DNA of 64,000 nucleotides from CAZOEL01 sp964578835 (GCA_964578835.1 CAZOEL010000002.1:101096-165095), one strand, 5' to 3'. Shown: positions 1 through 9,711, numbered from the stretch's first letter. Numbers and translations: made by a program. Notes: generated by a model from the sequence alone, not told the origin.

Positions 1-2359
1 TCTCTTTGTGCTTGACTCCAAATCGGTGCTCCTCGTCAATAATGAGAATTCCAAGATCTCGGAAAACGACATCCTTCTGAAGCAGACGGTGGGTTCCGAC
101 CACCACGTCCACTGTCCCGGCTGCAAGCCCTTCCAGCACCTTCTTTTGCTGGGCTGCGGTCTTGAAGCGGCTGAGCGAGGCGACTTCCACCGGGAAGCCG
201 GAGAAGCGCTCCACAATGGTCTGATAGTGCTGCTCGGCTAGAACGGTGGTCGGAACGAGCATTGCGGCCTGCTTTCCGTCCATTACGGCTCGGAATATGG
301 CGCGCAGAGCGACCTCCGTCTTTCCATAGCCCACATCTCCACAGATAAGTCGGTCCATGGGGCGGGATGAGCTCATGTCGCTCAAGACATCTTCAATGGC
401 TGATTCCTGATCCTGAGTCTCCTCATAGGCGAAAGTCGCCTCGAATTCCTTGAAATACTTGTCGGGAGGCGAGTACTGGAAGCCCTTGTCGAGTTGCCTG
501 GAAGCGTAAAGCTCCAACAGTTCGTCAGCTATGCGCTCGGCGGATTCTCTCGCTTTCTTTTTGGCAGCCTCCCAGGATTTTCCTCCAAGCTTGTCGACGC
601 GAGGATTGTGTCCATCGAGCCCCAAGTATTTCTGGACCTTCTGGAGCTTGTCCACCGGCACATACAGCTTGTCTCCGTCCTGGTATTCGAGAAGCAGGAA
701 ATCACTTTCGGTTCCCCTCAGGCTGAGGTGCGCCAGTTCCTTGTAAACGCCGATTCCGTGGTCCACGTGGACCACGAGGTCTCCGAGATGAAGATCCTGG
801 AAAGAGTTGAGGAAGATTCCCGATATCGGCTTTCTTGAACGGGATTTGGACCTCTTCCCGAAGATCTCTTCTTCGCAAACGACGGCCACCTTCTCCTTGG
901 GCCAGTAGAATCCTTTCTCGAGCGACCCTACCAGGATCTTGAGCGCTGGAGCGTCATAGGATTCTTCGCCGAAGGAGAGCTCGCTGAAGATGGTTTTCAC
1001 GTCGTAGTTTTCGAGCAGCTCAACGAGTCTTCTCGCCCTTTCCTTGTGCCGACAAACGAGAAACGGGCTCACGCCGTCTCGCGTCCATGTCCGGCATTGC
1101 AGCGCAAGGGGCTCGAGAAGCTTTTCCCGGCTCTGGTGGGCGCCTATGGCAAGGGTCAGATCCTCGAGACTCTTCACGCCCATATGGAAAGTTCGAAGAG
1201 GGGCTCCCGCCTCCTCGAGAGGATTGACCCGAATCTGTTGGAATGGCTCGCATGCTTTATCCAAGCCTTCGGGATCAATGAAGAGCTCTTCAGGCGGCCT
1301 CTTCCAATCGTGTGGAGAAGAATCCTCGCCGTCTTTGAGCGTGATGTTCAGATAGCGCTCTTCCGTCTCCTTGCGGATCTGCGCGGCATCGGACCAAACG
1401 AGCGCGGTGTGCGTCTCGGGATAATCTAAAAGTGTCGCTGTCTTTTCATAAAATACGGAGAGAATCGGCTCGAAGGCGCCCAGTTGGTGACCTTCCTGAA
1501 ACTTGTCCAGCCATATATTTCCAGCGGCGGGAGTGAGCCGCTCCTTTTTGACATCTTCAAAAACGGCTTCCTGAGCGCGCTCGCGTGCGGTGGAATCGAA
1601 TACGATCTCGCTTGCGGGCAACAGCAGGGCGTCTTCCATGATTCCCATGGAGCGCTGGTTGCTCGGGTGGAACAGGCGAATGGATTCCAGTTCGTCGCCG
1701 AAAAATTCCAATCGGAGCGGCCAACGATAGAGAGGGGCGTATATATCGATCACTCCGCCACGTCGGCTGAAATCGCCGTACTCTTCGACGAGAGACACAT
1801 GATAATAGCCACGTTCCGCAAGACGGCCGCAGAGCGCTTCCGGATCGATCTGCTCGCCTTTCACAAGATACTCGACATGTTTCACAAGAGCTTCGGGCGG
1901 CATGAGCCGCTCCATCATCGCCAGCGCCGACGTTGCGACCACGACCGGGGATGACGCCGATCGCAGAGCATAGAGAGTTTCAATGCGTCTGGCCGTGGTT
2001 TCCATCTTTCCGATGGATTGAACCTTATGTCCCGTGCGGGAAGGAAAATACCAGAGGCGGCGGCTTAACGGAGAATCCGGCTTTTGGGTATCTTTACCCC
2101 AAAAGAACGACAGCGCCTCGAAAAACTTCTCCGCCTCCCTATCGGTTGGCGCTATGAAGAGGAAGGAATTTCGCAAAGCCCTCATTCCCTGAGCCAGCAG
2201 GTACGCTATGGCCGCCTGGGTTCCCCCGCGCAGGGACGCCGATTCTCTGGAGCTCCTCAAAAAGGAGATTATCTCGGCGGAATCGCTCTTGGAAAAGTCT
2301 GTTTCAGAATTGCCTTCGAATGTCGGGATCATTTCTTCTCGATATGCCGATATACTCAT
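1..2359 (-). CDS. mfd: Transcription-repair coupling factor Mfd (C-terminal part cut by window edge)
   Basis: Mfd removes RNA polymerase stalled at DNA lesions and recruits the UvrABC excision machinery. The minus-strand frame runs open from ATG at 2359 to the window edge, about 786 codons of a protein that is usually near 1150. Visible parts are the UvrB-like N-terminal region, the RNA-polymerase-interaction segment with a DLVVHVDHGIG block, the Walker A block GDVGYGKTEVA and the DEAD-like box DEEHRFG close to position 50. The final helicase lobe and the UvrA-binding autoinhibitory domain lie outside the window. The start codon has only a weak purine stretch upstream, but the ATG a few bases before it meets a stop at once. 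It is divergent from selA. Confidence 0.93.
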   Translation of the reverse strand, partial: MSISAYREEMIPTFEGNSETDFSKSDSAEIISFLRSSRESASLRGGTQAAIAYLLAQGMRALRNSFLFIAPTDREAEKFFEALSFFWGKDTQKPDSPLSRRLWYFPSRTGHKVQSIGKMETTARRIETLYALRSASSPVVVATSALAMMERLMPPEALVKHVEYLVKGEQIDPEALCGRLAERGYYHVSLVEEYGDFSRRGGVIDIYAPLYRWPLRLEFFGDELESIRLFHPSNQRSMGIMEDALLLPASEIVFDSTARERAQEAVFEDVKKERLTPAAGNIWLDKFQEGHQLGAFEPILSVFYEKTATLLDYPETHTALVWSDAAQIRKETEERYLNITLKDGEDSSPHDWKRPPEELFIDPEGLDKACEPFQQIRVNPLEEAGAPLRTFHMGVKSLEDLTLAIGAHQSREKLLEPLALQCRTWTRDGVSPFLVCRHKERARRLVELLENYDVKTIFSELSFGEESYDAPALKILVGSLEKGFYWPKEKVAVVCEEEIFGKRSKSRSRKPISGIFLNSFQDLHLGDLVVHVDHGIGVYKELAHLSLRGTESDFLLLEYQDGDKLYVPVDKLQKVQKYLGLDGHNPRVDKLGGKSWEAAKKKARESAERIADELLELYASRQLDKGFQYSPPDKYFKEFEATFAYEETQDQESAIEDVLSDMSSSRPMDRLICGDVGYGKTEVALRAIFRAVMDGKQAAMLVPTTVLAEQHYQTIVERFSGFPVEVASLSRFKTAAQQKKVLEGLAAGTVDVVVGTHRLLQKDVVFRDLGILIIDEEHRFGVKHKE

Positions 2360-2500
2360 CTTATTTCTGCATTGGCCCGTCAGGTCGTAAGAAATGACTT
2401 CACCGGGCTCGATGGTTAGTGTTAGTCTCGGAATCGATTTTGCGCCTATTCGTAATCGATTATGCAACCATGAAGTATAACCAAGTGAGCCCTGGAAATA

Positions 2501-2540
2501 AAGCCTTCAGTCGCTCGCGTCTTCTCTGCGCTGAAGGCTT
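2501..2540 (+). promoter_or_regulatory. Bulged hairpin in the selA leader
   Basis: A perfect 10-bp inverted repeat (2501-2510 with 2531-2540) is extended above a single unpaired T at 2511 by a further 3 bp (2512-2514 with 2528-2530) and closed by a 13-nt loop. It ends 36 nt before the selA ATG. No T-run follows, so it is unlikely to be a terminator. A SECIS-like hairpin with a bulged U in the selAB leader is known from Escherichia coli; similarity to that is inference. Confidence 0.4.
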
Positions 2541-2576
2541 GGCAGGCATATCGGATCGAAGGAGAGAACAGAACCC

Positions 2577-3980
2577 ATGACCGAGCCCACGATACAAGAA
2601 ACTTTGCGCAAACTTCCAAGCGTTGACGCCCTGCTGCAGTTGGACGCGATTCGCGATGCGCTGGCCAGCCATCCAAGAAGGCTGGTGGTTGACAGCGTTC
2701 GCCATGTGCTCGACGAAACGAGGAAGGGGTTGATTAAACGGGAAGCTATAGAAATGGATCTCGCCCCTGAGCGCTTCATTGAGCCAATTCTTGCTCGCCT
2801 TGATGTCATAAGCGATTTCACGCTGAAGACCGTCATCAACGCCACGGGCATTGTAATCCATACAAACCTCGGGAGATCTCTTCTGCCCGAGGAGGCGATC
2901 GAAAGATTGCAGGCGCTGTGCCGCAACTACAGCAACCTCGAGTACGACCTCGAGGCCGGTCGACGCGGCTCGCGCTATGTCCATGCCGAGGAGATTCTCT
3001 GCGAACTGACCGGCTCCGAGGCCGCCCTTGTGGTGAACAATAACGCCGGCGCAGTCCTCCTCGTTTTGAGCACGCTTGCAAAAGGGAAAGAAGTCGTTGT
3101 CTCCAGAGGGCAGCTTGTAGAGATTGGGGGCTCTTTCCGCATCCCTGACGTCATGGCGAGCAGCGGGGCTATGCTTCGGGATGTCGGCTGCACCAACCGG
3201 ACTCACTCGAGAGATTACGAACAGGCGATCAACGAGCATACGGCCATGCTTTTGAAGGTTCATACGAGCAACTACCGGATTATAGGGTTCACCTCCGAAG
3301 TCTCGCTCGAAGAACTGGTCGAGCTTGGAAAGAAGCATGGACTCCCGGTTATGGAAGATCTTGGGAGCGGTTCATTTGTTGATTTCTCGCGTTTTGGGCT
3401 GCGAGGGGAGCCCACCGTGCAGGATGCCATCCGGGCGGGAGCCGATGTCGTAACATTCAGCGGCGATAAGCTGTTGGGTGGACCTCAGGCGGGGATCGTA
3501 CTGGGAACGAAGGAGCTTATCGCCCGATGTAAAAAGAATCCGCTCACTCGCGCTCTAAGAGTGGACAAAATGACTCTGGCGGCGCTTGAAGCTGTCCTGC
3601 GCCTTTATAGAGATGAAAGGCAGGCTTTGGAGCGGGTGCCTACGCTTCGGATGATCACAACGCCTGTGATCGAGCTTGATGAGCGAGCCAATCAACTGGC
3701 CGATATCCTTCGGGCCGGGGATGAGCGAAAACGATTCGATATAAGCGTGCAGTCGGGTTTTTCACAGGTCGGAGGCGGATCTCTTCCGGGCTATGACCTG
3801 GAGACCCGAGTCGTGGCCGTTCGTTCGCCTTTCATGAGCACCCGCAAGCTCGAGTCCACCCTCAGGGGCGGAAAACCGCCCATTATCGGCCGCATCGAAG
3901 CCGATCTCCTCCTCCTCGACGTCCGCACCCTCCTGCCGGACGACTTCGGCGTCATTCAGAGCGCATTCGAGAAGCTGTGA
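2577..3980 (+). CDS. selA: L-seryl-tRNA(Sec) selenium transferase SelA
   Basis: SelA converts seryl-tRNA(Sec) to selenocysteinyl-tRNA(Sec) with selenophosphate, in the cytoplasm. The 467-aa protein is of normal length for the family. It has the N-terminal SelA domain (about 1-60), and a fold-type I PLP domain with TNLGRSLL near 96-103 and SGDKLLGGPQ, where Lys298 should bind PLP. A purine-rich AGGAGA stretch lies about 10 bp before the ATG. The gene implies that selenoproteins exist in this genome. selB and selC, often adjacent, are not seen in this window; the next gene downstream is ftsH. Confidence 0.95.
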   Translation: MTEPTIQETLRKLPSVDALLQLDAIRDALASHPRRLVVDSVRHVLDETRKGLIKREAIEMDLAPERFIEPILARLDVISDFTLKTVINATGIVIHTNLGRSLLPEEAIERLQALCRNYSNLEYDLEAGRRGSRYVHAEEILCELTGSEAALVVNNNAGAVLLVLSTLAKGKEVVVSRGQLVEIGGSFRIPDVMASSGAMLRDVGCTNRTHSRDYEQAINEHTAMLLKVHTSNYRIIGFTSEVSLEELVELGKKHGLPVMEDLGSGSFVDFSRFGLRGEPTVQDAIRAGADVVTFSGDKLLGGPQAGIVLGTKELIARCKKNPLTRALRVDKMTLAALEAVLRLYRDERQALERVPTLRMITTPVIELDERANQLADILRAGDERKRFDISVQSGFSQVGGGSLPGYDLETRVVAVRSPFMSTRKLESTLRGGKPPIIGRIEADLLLLDVRTLLPDDFGVIQSAFEKL

Positions 3981-4065
3981 CTCCTTTTGGCGCGTGAAGG
4001 TTTTATCCGGATTTTATGCAATGCTCCTTTGTAGCGCCTTGATTCACGGAACGGGCGCATTGACT

Positions 4066-4113
4066 GAAGGGGGACAACGCATCTCAAAAACGTGGCAATG
4101 CGTTAGCCCCTTC
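4066..4113. other. Long two-part hairpin between selA and ftsH
   Basis: A 7-bp G/C-rich stem (4066-4072 with 4107-4113) is followed, after a small internal loop, by a second 7-bp stem (AACGCAT with ATGCGTT) and a 15-nt loop. It lies about 85 bp after the selA stop and 150 bp before ftsH. There is no T-run on either side, so a Rho-independent terminator is not clearly supported. The rest of the 283-bp gap has a possible -35 box (TTGACA at 4164-4169) with only a poor -10. Confidence 0.35.
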
Positions 4114-4263
4114 GCACCCATCCTTTACTTTCTTTCAGCCAATGCTCGCCCACGGACTCTCTTTTGACAAGGCTTTGTCCCATAGCTAGCTTTCCAGATA
4201 AAGGATTGCAGAGGGAATCTTCTGATAAGATCCGAAATCCATCGAGAGAGTCGAGGTATAGCA

Positions 4264-6114
4264 ATGAGTCACGGGCGTATGTTGACCTTTTCAGCAGCCG
4301 AGGCATTTGTTTTGATGGCGCTCCTCGCAATCGGGGCGATTCCTTCGCGCGCTTCCGCCTCCTCGGTTCAGATTTCTTACGGCGAGCTCTGGGAGTACGC
4401 AGAGCAGGGCAAGATCGATAAGGTGACCCTCGTTGGCGACCGGATCGTAGGGACTTTCAGAAAAACGCAAGGTTTGGGAGAAAATGCCAACGAGCTTTCT
4501 CCCGATGGCTTTCGAGCAACCCTCCCACCCGTTGCAGATCCCGATCTCATGAGCTTCCTGAGAAAGAACGGCGTTTCAGTCGAAGCCAAAAGGGATGTTT
4601 CTCCATGGCTTGTTGCGCTTCTTATCGGCATAGCCCCATGGCTTTTGATATTCTTGTTTCTCATCTTCAGGAGCGTGCGACCAGGAATGGCGGAGGAGCA
4701 GGGAATTGGAGCTTCGAGCCAGAGATTCGTTAGATCCAGAGCGCGCCTCTACCGCAAGTCGAGCGACAATCTGACGCTGAAGGAAGTTGCCGGACTTTCC
4801 AAAGCCAAAGGGGAGCTCGAAGAGATCATTGATTTCCTCAAAAGCCCTTCCAAATACCACGCCCTCGGTGGGCGATTGCCAAGAGGCGTGCTGCTCTCCG
4901 GCCCGCCCGGTACGGGCAAAACCCTCATGGCGCGGGCCGTGGCGGGTGAAGCGGAAGTCCCTTTTTTCAGCATCAGCGGTTCCGAATTCATTGAGATGTT
5001 TGCAGGCGTCGGCGCTTCGCGTGTGAGAGATATGTTCAAGGACGCCAAAGCGCAGTCGCCCTCGCTCATTTATATCGACGAAATAGATTCCATAGGCAGA
5101 GTCAGGGGCGGCTTCGGGGGGGGGCATGACGAGCGCGAGCAAACCTTGAATCAGATCCTTGCGGAAATGGACGGTTTTTCCCCTCAGGAGGCGGTGGTTG
5201 TCATTGCATCGACCAATCGTCCGGAGATTCTGGACCCTGCTCTGGTGCGGCCCGGTCGCTTCGATCGAAGGATTGTCCTCGATCTGCCACAGAAAAGGGC
5301 GAGAAAGGAAATCCTGGAGGTGCATGCAAAGAAAGTTCCTCTTGCGCCTGATGTGGATCTTGGGCTGCTGGCGGACAAGACCCCCGGCTTTTCCGGAGCG
5401 GATCTCATGAATCTTGTCAATGAAGCAGCCCTTCTTGCCGCTCGAAGGGGTAAAAAGCAGGTTGATTCGCAGGACTTCGACGAGAGCCGCGATAAGATCC
5501 TGAGAGGGCTGGAAAGAGAAGATCTCATCAATGAATCGGAAAGAAGAATTGTCGCCTGTCATGAGGCTGGGCATGCTCTCCTGGCGAAGATGCTCCCCGG
5601 AGCCGACCCCCTTCGCAAGGTTTCCATCATTCCTCGGGGTCATTCGCTGGGGGCGACCGAGATCATCCCGGAGGAAGAGCGCCACAGCTATTCCAAAACC
5701 TACCTGTTGAGTCGCCTGGCTATCACCCTTGGCGGCCGGGTAGCTGAAAGGCTAACTTTTCAAGATGTCACTACCGAAGCGAGCGATGATTTGAAGAAAG
5801 CCAGCCAGTTGGCGCGCCGCATGGTCACACAGTGGGGAATGAGCGAGAGGCTTGGCTCCGTAAGCTTTCAGTATGGCGAAGAGCATCCTTATCTCGGCTA
5901 TGAGAATATGTCTGTTAAGGATCTGAGCGAGCATACCGCCAGAATTATCGATGAAGAGGTGCAAAAGATGATCGGGGATGCTGAAAAAAAGGCGGAGGAA
6001 GTGATCACTGCCAATCGAAGCAGCCTGGAGATCTTGACCAAAGCGCTTCTGGAACAGGAAAGTCTGGAGAAGGAAGAAATAGACAGAATCCTCGGCTTCA
6101 GGGAAAGTGCTTGA
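4264..6114 (+). CDS. ftsH: ATP-dependent zinc metalloprotease FtsH
   Basis: FtsH is a membrane-anchored AAA+ protease that unfolds and degrades membrane and regulatory proteins. The 616-aa chain shows an N-terminal membrane segment (about 10-30), a short periplasmic part, a second membrane segment (about 114-136), Walker A GPPGTGKT (213-220), Walker B YIDEID (270-275), the second region of homology with RPGRFDR, and the zinc site HEAGH (433-437). The C-terminus is a charged coiled coil. GAGG lies 7 bp before the ATG. A later ATG six codons in is possible. The gene stands alone; the next gene begins 270 bp downstream. Confidence 0.95.
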   Translation: MSHGRMLTFSAAEAFVLMALLAIGAIPSRASASSVQISYGELWEYAEQGKIDKVTLVGDRIVGTFRKTQGLGENANELSPDGFRATLPPVADPDLMSFLRKNGVSVEAKRDVSPWLVALLIGIAPWLLIFLFLIFRSVRPGMAEEQGIGASSQRFVRSRARLYRKSSDNLTLKEVAGLSKAKGELEEIIDFLKSPSKYHALGGRLPRGVLLSGPPGTGKTLMARAVAGEAEVPFFSISGSEFIEMFAGVGASRVRDMFKDAKAQSPSLIYIDEIDSIGRVRGGFGGGHDEREQTLNQILAEMDGFSPQEAVVVIASTNRPEILDPALVRPGRFDRRIVLDLPQKRARKEILEVHAKKVPLAPDVDLGLLADKTPGFSGADLMNLVNEAALLAARRGKKQVDSQDFDESRDKILRGLEREDLINESERRIVACHEAGHALLAKMLPGADPLRKVSIIPRGHSLGATEIIPEEERHSYSKTYLLSRLAITLGGRVAERLTFQDVTTEASDDLKKASQLARRMVTQWGMSERLGSVSFQYGEEHPYLGYENMSVKDLSEHTARIIDEEVQKMIGDAEKKAEEVITANRSSLEILTKALLEQESLEKEEIDRILGFRESA

Positions 6115-6386
6115 AGTCAATCTTTCGATGAATTGTAACCGAGTCTGCAAATCTTTCCGCTACGCAATCTCCCGCAACTGAAATCATACGGGTTGCATTA
6201 TAGAATTCCGATTCTTAGCCTAGAATTATAGAAATAAATGATCTAAGCACCTATCAAAATAGGTGAAAAGCTATATGTTAAGCTATTCGCCTCAGGCGCA
6301 TATATCCAAACTTACGTAGAGTCTCGTGTGGCTTGAGGCTAAACCACTTGAGCTCTCTTAATTAGGTAAATCAAGGAGATAATTCG
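6115..6386. other. AT-rich intergenic region with small repeats
   Basis: No gene is seen. The stretch is far more AT-rich than its surroundings. It holds a 7-bp hairpin (6248-6254 with 6259-6265), two copies of AAGCTAT 8 bp apart near 6278-6300, and two copies of TTATAGAA near 6196 and 6225. It ends in a clear ribosome-binding site (AAGGAGA) before the transporter gene. It probably carries the regulatory signals of that gene, but I recognise no named motif. Confidence 0.4.
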
Positions 6387-7064
6387 ATGCCCGATATCTC
6401 AGTCATGGATAAACCAACAAATACAATGAGAGGAAATATGTCGCAGAGCATAGCTCCTTCCATTGTGGGATATTACGCTCTTACGATTGCAACATTCCTG
6501 ATGGCGGTCGGATTCGCCCGAGGCAACCCGGCTTTACCTTACCAGGATTTCGTGAGCTCGGCGGCTATACTTTTTTCCGGCCTGACAGTGCTGCTTTCGG
6601 CAAGGTGGGCCTATATGGGACGGGATACTCTCTCTATGGCGATCTTCGGAGTCTGGGGCTCCTTTTTCCTTGCGTACGGAGCTCTCTACATAGTTTCTCC
6701 GAGGGCTGATCTAGCGCTCCTCCTGGGGCCGTCCACTTCACTGGGCTTCTGGATGACGCCTCTTGCGGTCGTGACCTGGACAATGGCCATAGCGGCAATA
6801 AGGGTCAATTATGCGACTTTTGCCTTCCTGGTGCTGCTTGGCTTCGGAGCGGCAATTGCCGCGGTCGGTTTTTTCAGCGACATCTCCGCGGTGATGATAG
6901 CTTCAGGGTGGGTAATGATTCTCTCTTCCCTTGCCGCTCTGTGGACAGCATCGAGCCTTCTTTTCGAGGCCGTGATGGGGTATTCGCCGTTGCCTCTCTT
7001 CAGGCGAGAGCGAGCCGTTCCCGCAGCGGAAGCCGAAGAGCATCTTATCATTGAAGGGCGCTAG
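6387..7064 (+). CDS. GPR1/FUN34/YaaH-type acetate uptake transporter
   Basis: This 225-aa protein has six predicted membrane segments with short loops and a hydrophilic tail, the layout of the acetate/succinate transporter family (SatP/YaaH). The block around SMAIFGVWGSFFLAYG matches the family's conserved aromatic-rich helix 3. The signature NPAPLGL is reduced to NPALPY, placed after the first helix, so substrate choice may differ. The first 22 residues are hydrophilic and an inner ATG (MSQS) could be the true start, but AAGGAGA lies before the first ATG. Acetate uptake or release would suit a syntrophic or sulfate-reducing anaerobe; that is inference. Confidence 0.65.
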   Translation: MPDISVMDKPTNTMRGNMSQSIAPSIVGYYALTIATFLMAVGFARGNPALPYQDFVSSAAILFSGLTVLLSARWAYMGRDTLSMAIFGVWGSFFLAYGALYIVSPRADLALLLGPSTSLGFWMTPLAVVTWTMAIAAIRVNYATFAFLVLLGFGAAIAAVGFFSDISAVMIASGWVMILSSLAALWTASSLLFEAVMGYSPLPLFRRERAVPAAEAEEHLIIEGR

Positions 7065-7192
7065 TGGGGACCGTCAACATCGTTTCTTCTGGTGGGAGCA
7101 GGCCCCCTCTCCCTGAGGGAGCGGGAAAAACCTGCAACCCGAACATTCAAAGTTGACAGTTCACTAGTTTTTAGATTAACGAGCACAACGCT

Positions 7193-7236
7193 GGAGCTTC
7201 TCCAGACAAGATTGCGACTATTGCTGCAGAAGCTCC
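7193..7236. terminator. Hairpin between convergent genes
   Basis: A perfect 9-bp inverted repeat (7193-7201 with 7228-7236) lies between the convergent transporter and chemoreceptor genes. A second smaller hairpin, CTCCC-TGA-GGGAG, lies near 7110. Neither is followed directly by a long T-run, so the terminator call is tentative. Confidence 0.3.
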
Positions 7237-7251
7237 GAGCCTTCAGGCGAG

Positions 7252-9192
7252 TTAGAAGTCTTTGAAATCGTCCTCATCGAAGGGGATGAGCTTCTCGGGG
7301 GCGATTTCCTTGACGCTCTTCTTTGGAGCGGAGGCGGTCTTTGCTTTTCCCTGATGGGGCAAAGCCTTTCTTGGCTGGGTGGAAGCCCTCACAACGGTTT
7401 CTCTGAGCCCGCCCGTCCGCGCAGAGGCTTGTCTTTTTCTTTTCGCTTCTCCTTCAACGAGAGAGGTGATGCTTTGTACATACTCTTTCATCTGTCTAGC
7501 CTGCGCGGCCATCTCCTCGGAGGCTGAGGCCGACTCTTCGGCATTGGCCGCATTCTGCTGAGTCACCTTGTCCATCTCGTTAACGGCCCTGTTAATCTGC
7601 TCGATTCCCCTGGCCTGCTCCTGGGAGGCTTCGGCTATCTCGCCAATGATCTCGCCGGATTTGGAGACGGTAAGGGAGACCTTCTGGAAATCTTCATTGG
7701 TTTTGCCGACAAGGCTCGCTCCCTCTCGAATCTTTTTGACGGTTCCCTCGATGAGGCCCGCCGTGTTGCTTGCGGCCTCAGCGGCCCTGAGGGCGAGGTT
7801 TCTCACCTCATCGGCCACAACGGCGAAGCCCGCTCCTGCCTCTCCCGCCCTTGCCGCCTCGACCGCTGCGTTGAGGGCAAGAAGGTTTGTCTGGAAGGCA
7901 ATTTCGTCAATGGTCTTGATGATCTTCTGGGTGTCTTCCGAGGCTCGAGTGATCTCCTGCATGGAGACGGTGAGCAGCTCCATGGACTCGTTGGCGTTCT
8001 TGACCACTCCGCTCGCCTCCCGCATGAGCTGATTGGCCTGGGTGGCGTTGCTCGCGTTCTGCTTGGTCATCGAGGACATCTCCTCAAGAGAGGAGGATGT
8101 CTCCTCGATAGAAGCAGCCTGCTCGGAGGCGCCCTCCGCCAGTTGCTGGCTCGAGTCCGAAACCTGCCCTGCGGCCGAGGCGACCTGCTCGACCGATTCC
8201 GTCAATCCTGCGACCGCAAAGGTGATCGGCCGCGAGATGCTTCTCCCAAGAACGTAGAGCAGGGCAAGAGCCGCCAGCAAAAGAACCGTTCCCACCAGGA
8301 TTATGTCTACTTGCATGGAGCGGATCGGGGATCTTATCTCACTAAAAGGCTGGTTAGCCGCAACGCCCCATCCGGTAAGTCCGACCGGAGCAAATCCCGC
8401 AATCTTCTCGATCCCCTCAAATTGATAGCGAATGGTTCCCGTTTCCTTCGCCATAAGGGCTTTTGTCAGGACTTCCAGGCCTTGCAGCGCCTTTATGTCA
8501 AGTTTAAGAATGTGCTCTTTGTTGGGGTGAGCTATCACGATTCCGTTGGAATCGACAAGAAACGCATACCCTGTCTCCCCGAGCTTCGCTGCGGAAATCC
8601 TTTCGACCAGGTAGTCGATCTTGAGCATGATAGCCAGAACTCCGACTATTTCCTTATCCTGTGAAAGAATAGGGCAGGCGAGTATCGTGATGGGATTGCC
8701 GGTTGCTTTGGAGCGCACGACTATGCCGACGCTTGTTTTGCCGCCAATAGCCGTTTTGAAGTACTCACGATCGGTGGTGACTATGCCTTTGTCCCTTCCA
8801 TTGTTGGCATCAGCGAATACTGTCCCTTGCTTATCTATGGCAACTATGGTTTCAAAATTTGCCCCCACCTCCGCTTTGATCCTGGCAAGCCTCTGCTGGA
8901 GCGCTTCGATCTTCTGCGAAGAGCTCGTAGCGCCCTCTTTGGCTACGGTTGTCGTCGTGTCGATGAGAAGGTTGCCGACAGAGACCTCCTTGAGAAGATT
9001 GATTTCGTGGCTAAGGGAGCTCTGGATCGAATCGGCGAGATTCTTTGCCGTGAGCGCGGTAAGGTTGATGCTTGCTTTCTCGAGCTCGTTGGATGACTTT
9101 ATGGTGGCGATAGAGCCTACGCAGACAGTTGAGACAAGCACAATGAACATTCCGCCAAGCAACAGCTTCCATGAAAGCTTCAACTTTTTCAT
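7252..9192 (-). CDS. Methyl-accepting chemotaxis protein with dCache sensor (copy 1)
   Basis: A chemoreceptor that senses a small ligand outside the cell and controls CheA. The 646-aa protein has a membrane segment (about 8-30), a double-Cache periplasmic domain (about 35-285), a second membrane segment (about 292-315), a HAMP-like linker and a signalling domain. The signalling hairpin tip reads EIAFQTNLLALNAAVEAARAGE, given here only as its location near residues 437-458. The C-terminus is acidic, with no classic CheR/CheB pentapeptide. GAGGGG stands just before ATG. A close paralogue lies directly upstream on the same strand. Confidence 0.95.
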   Translation of the reverse strand: MKKLKLSWKLLLGGMFIVLVSTVCVGSIATIKSSNELEKASINLTALTAKNLADSIQSSLSHEINLLKEVSVGNLLIDTTTTVAKEGATSSSQKIEALQQRLARIKAEVGANFETIVAIDKQGTVFADANNGRDKGIVTTDREYFKTAIGGKTSVGIVVRSKATGNPITILACPILSQDKEIVGVLAIMLKIDYLVERISAAKLGETGYAFLVDSNGIVIAHPNKEHILKLDIKALQGLEVLTKALMAKETGTIRYQFEGIEKIAGFAPVGLTGWGVAANQPFSEIRSPIRSMQVDIILVGTVLLLAALALLYVLGRSISRPITFAVAGLTESVEQVASAAGQVSDSSQQLAEGASEQAASIEETSSSLEEMSSMTKQNASNATQANQLMREASGVVKNANESMELLTVSMQEITRASEDTQKIIKTIDEIAFQTNLLALNAAVEAARAGEAGAGFAVVADEVRNLALRAAEAASNTAGLIEGTVKKIREGASLVGKTNEDFQKVSLTVSKSGEIIGEIAEASQEQARGIEQINRAVNEMDKVTQQNAANAEESASASEEMAAQARQMKEYVQSITSLVEGEAKRKRQASARTGGLRETVVRASTQPRKALPHQGKAKTASAPKKSVKEIAPEKLIPFDEDDFKDF

Positions 9193-9711
9193 TTTCCCCT
9201 CAATCCTTGCTCTGAAGTTAGTTTAATAGTACCTGCTCAGGTTGGTCGACGTGCTCTTTCTCGCGATGACTCTCTCATCATGTGCATGAGGCAACACGAT
9301 TTGGAGCAGTATTCATGCCATTCTCTTCAGCTGATATAGGAAAGAAGCTCATTGGTAAAACACATGCAGAAGCAAATGACATTCAGCTGTGTTAAGACTG
9401 AATGTTCAAAGCCCAAAAGAAAAGCGCAGCTCAATGGCCGCCAGTTCGGGTGTGGAAAAATTATCAGATATTAATAGATTGATGCCAGTATTATGATCGA
9501 TTCATGTCAGTATTATGACGGGCATGTTATACGTGGAGGGCTTGTAGAGAATTATAGGCATTATCGTAGATAAGTTCGCAGTTACTTCATACTGTTCTAA
9601 CAATGTCTAATGATGAAGGACAATCTTTGAGGAAGCGGAGGATTGATTCCCGCTCCCTCAAAGGTCTTCTTGCGCATCGCTGAGTAAATATCTCCTCTGT
9701 TTCGCGGCATT
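9193..9711. other. Intergenic region between the two chemoreceptors, with a 22-bp direct repeat
   Basis: No gene is seen in 519 bp. A 15-bp unit (ATGYCAGTATTATGA) occurs at 9482-9496 and again at 9504-9518. A 17-bp string AGCAGTATTCATGCCAT near 9308 recurs near 11013 upstream of copy 2, so both receptor leaders share sequence from the duplication. I found no clear sigma28 chemotaxis promoter. Confidence 0.45.

Noticed and set aside
4576..5685. 369-codon minus-strand frame opposite ftsH
   Set aside because: It mirrors the ftsH AAA domain; no independent support.
7105..7130. CTCCCTGAGGGAG palindrome as a possible IS end
   Set aside because: Common short palindrome; no partner repeat or transposase nearby.
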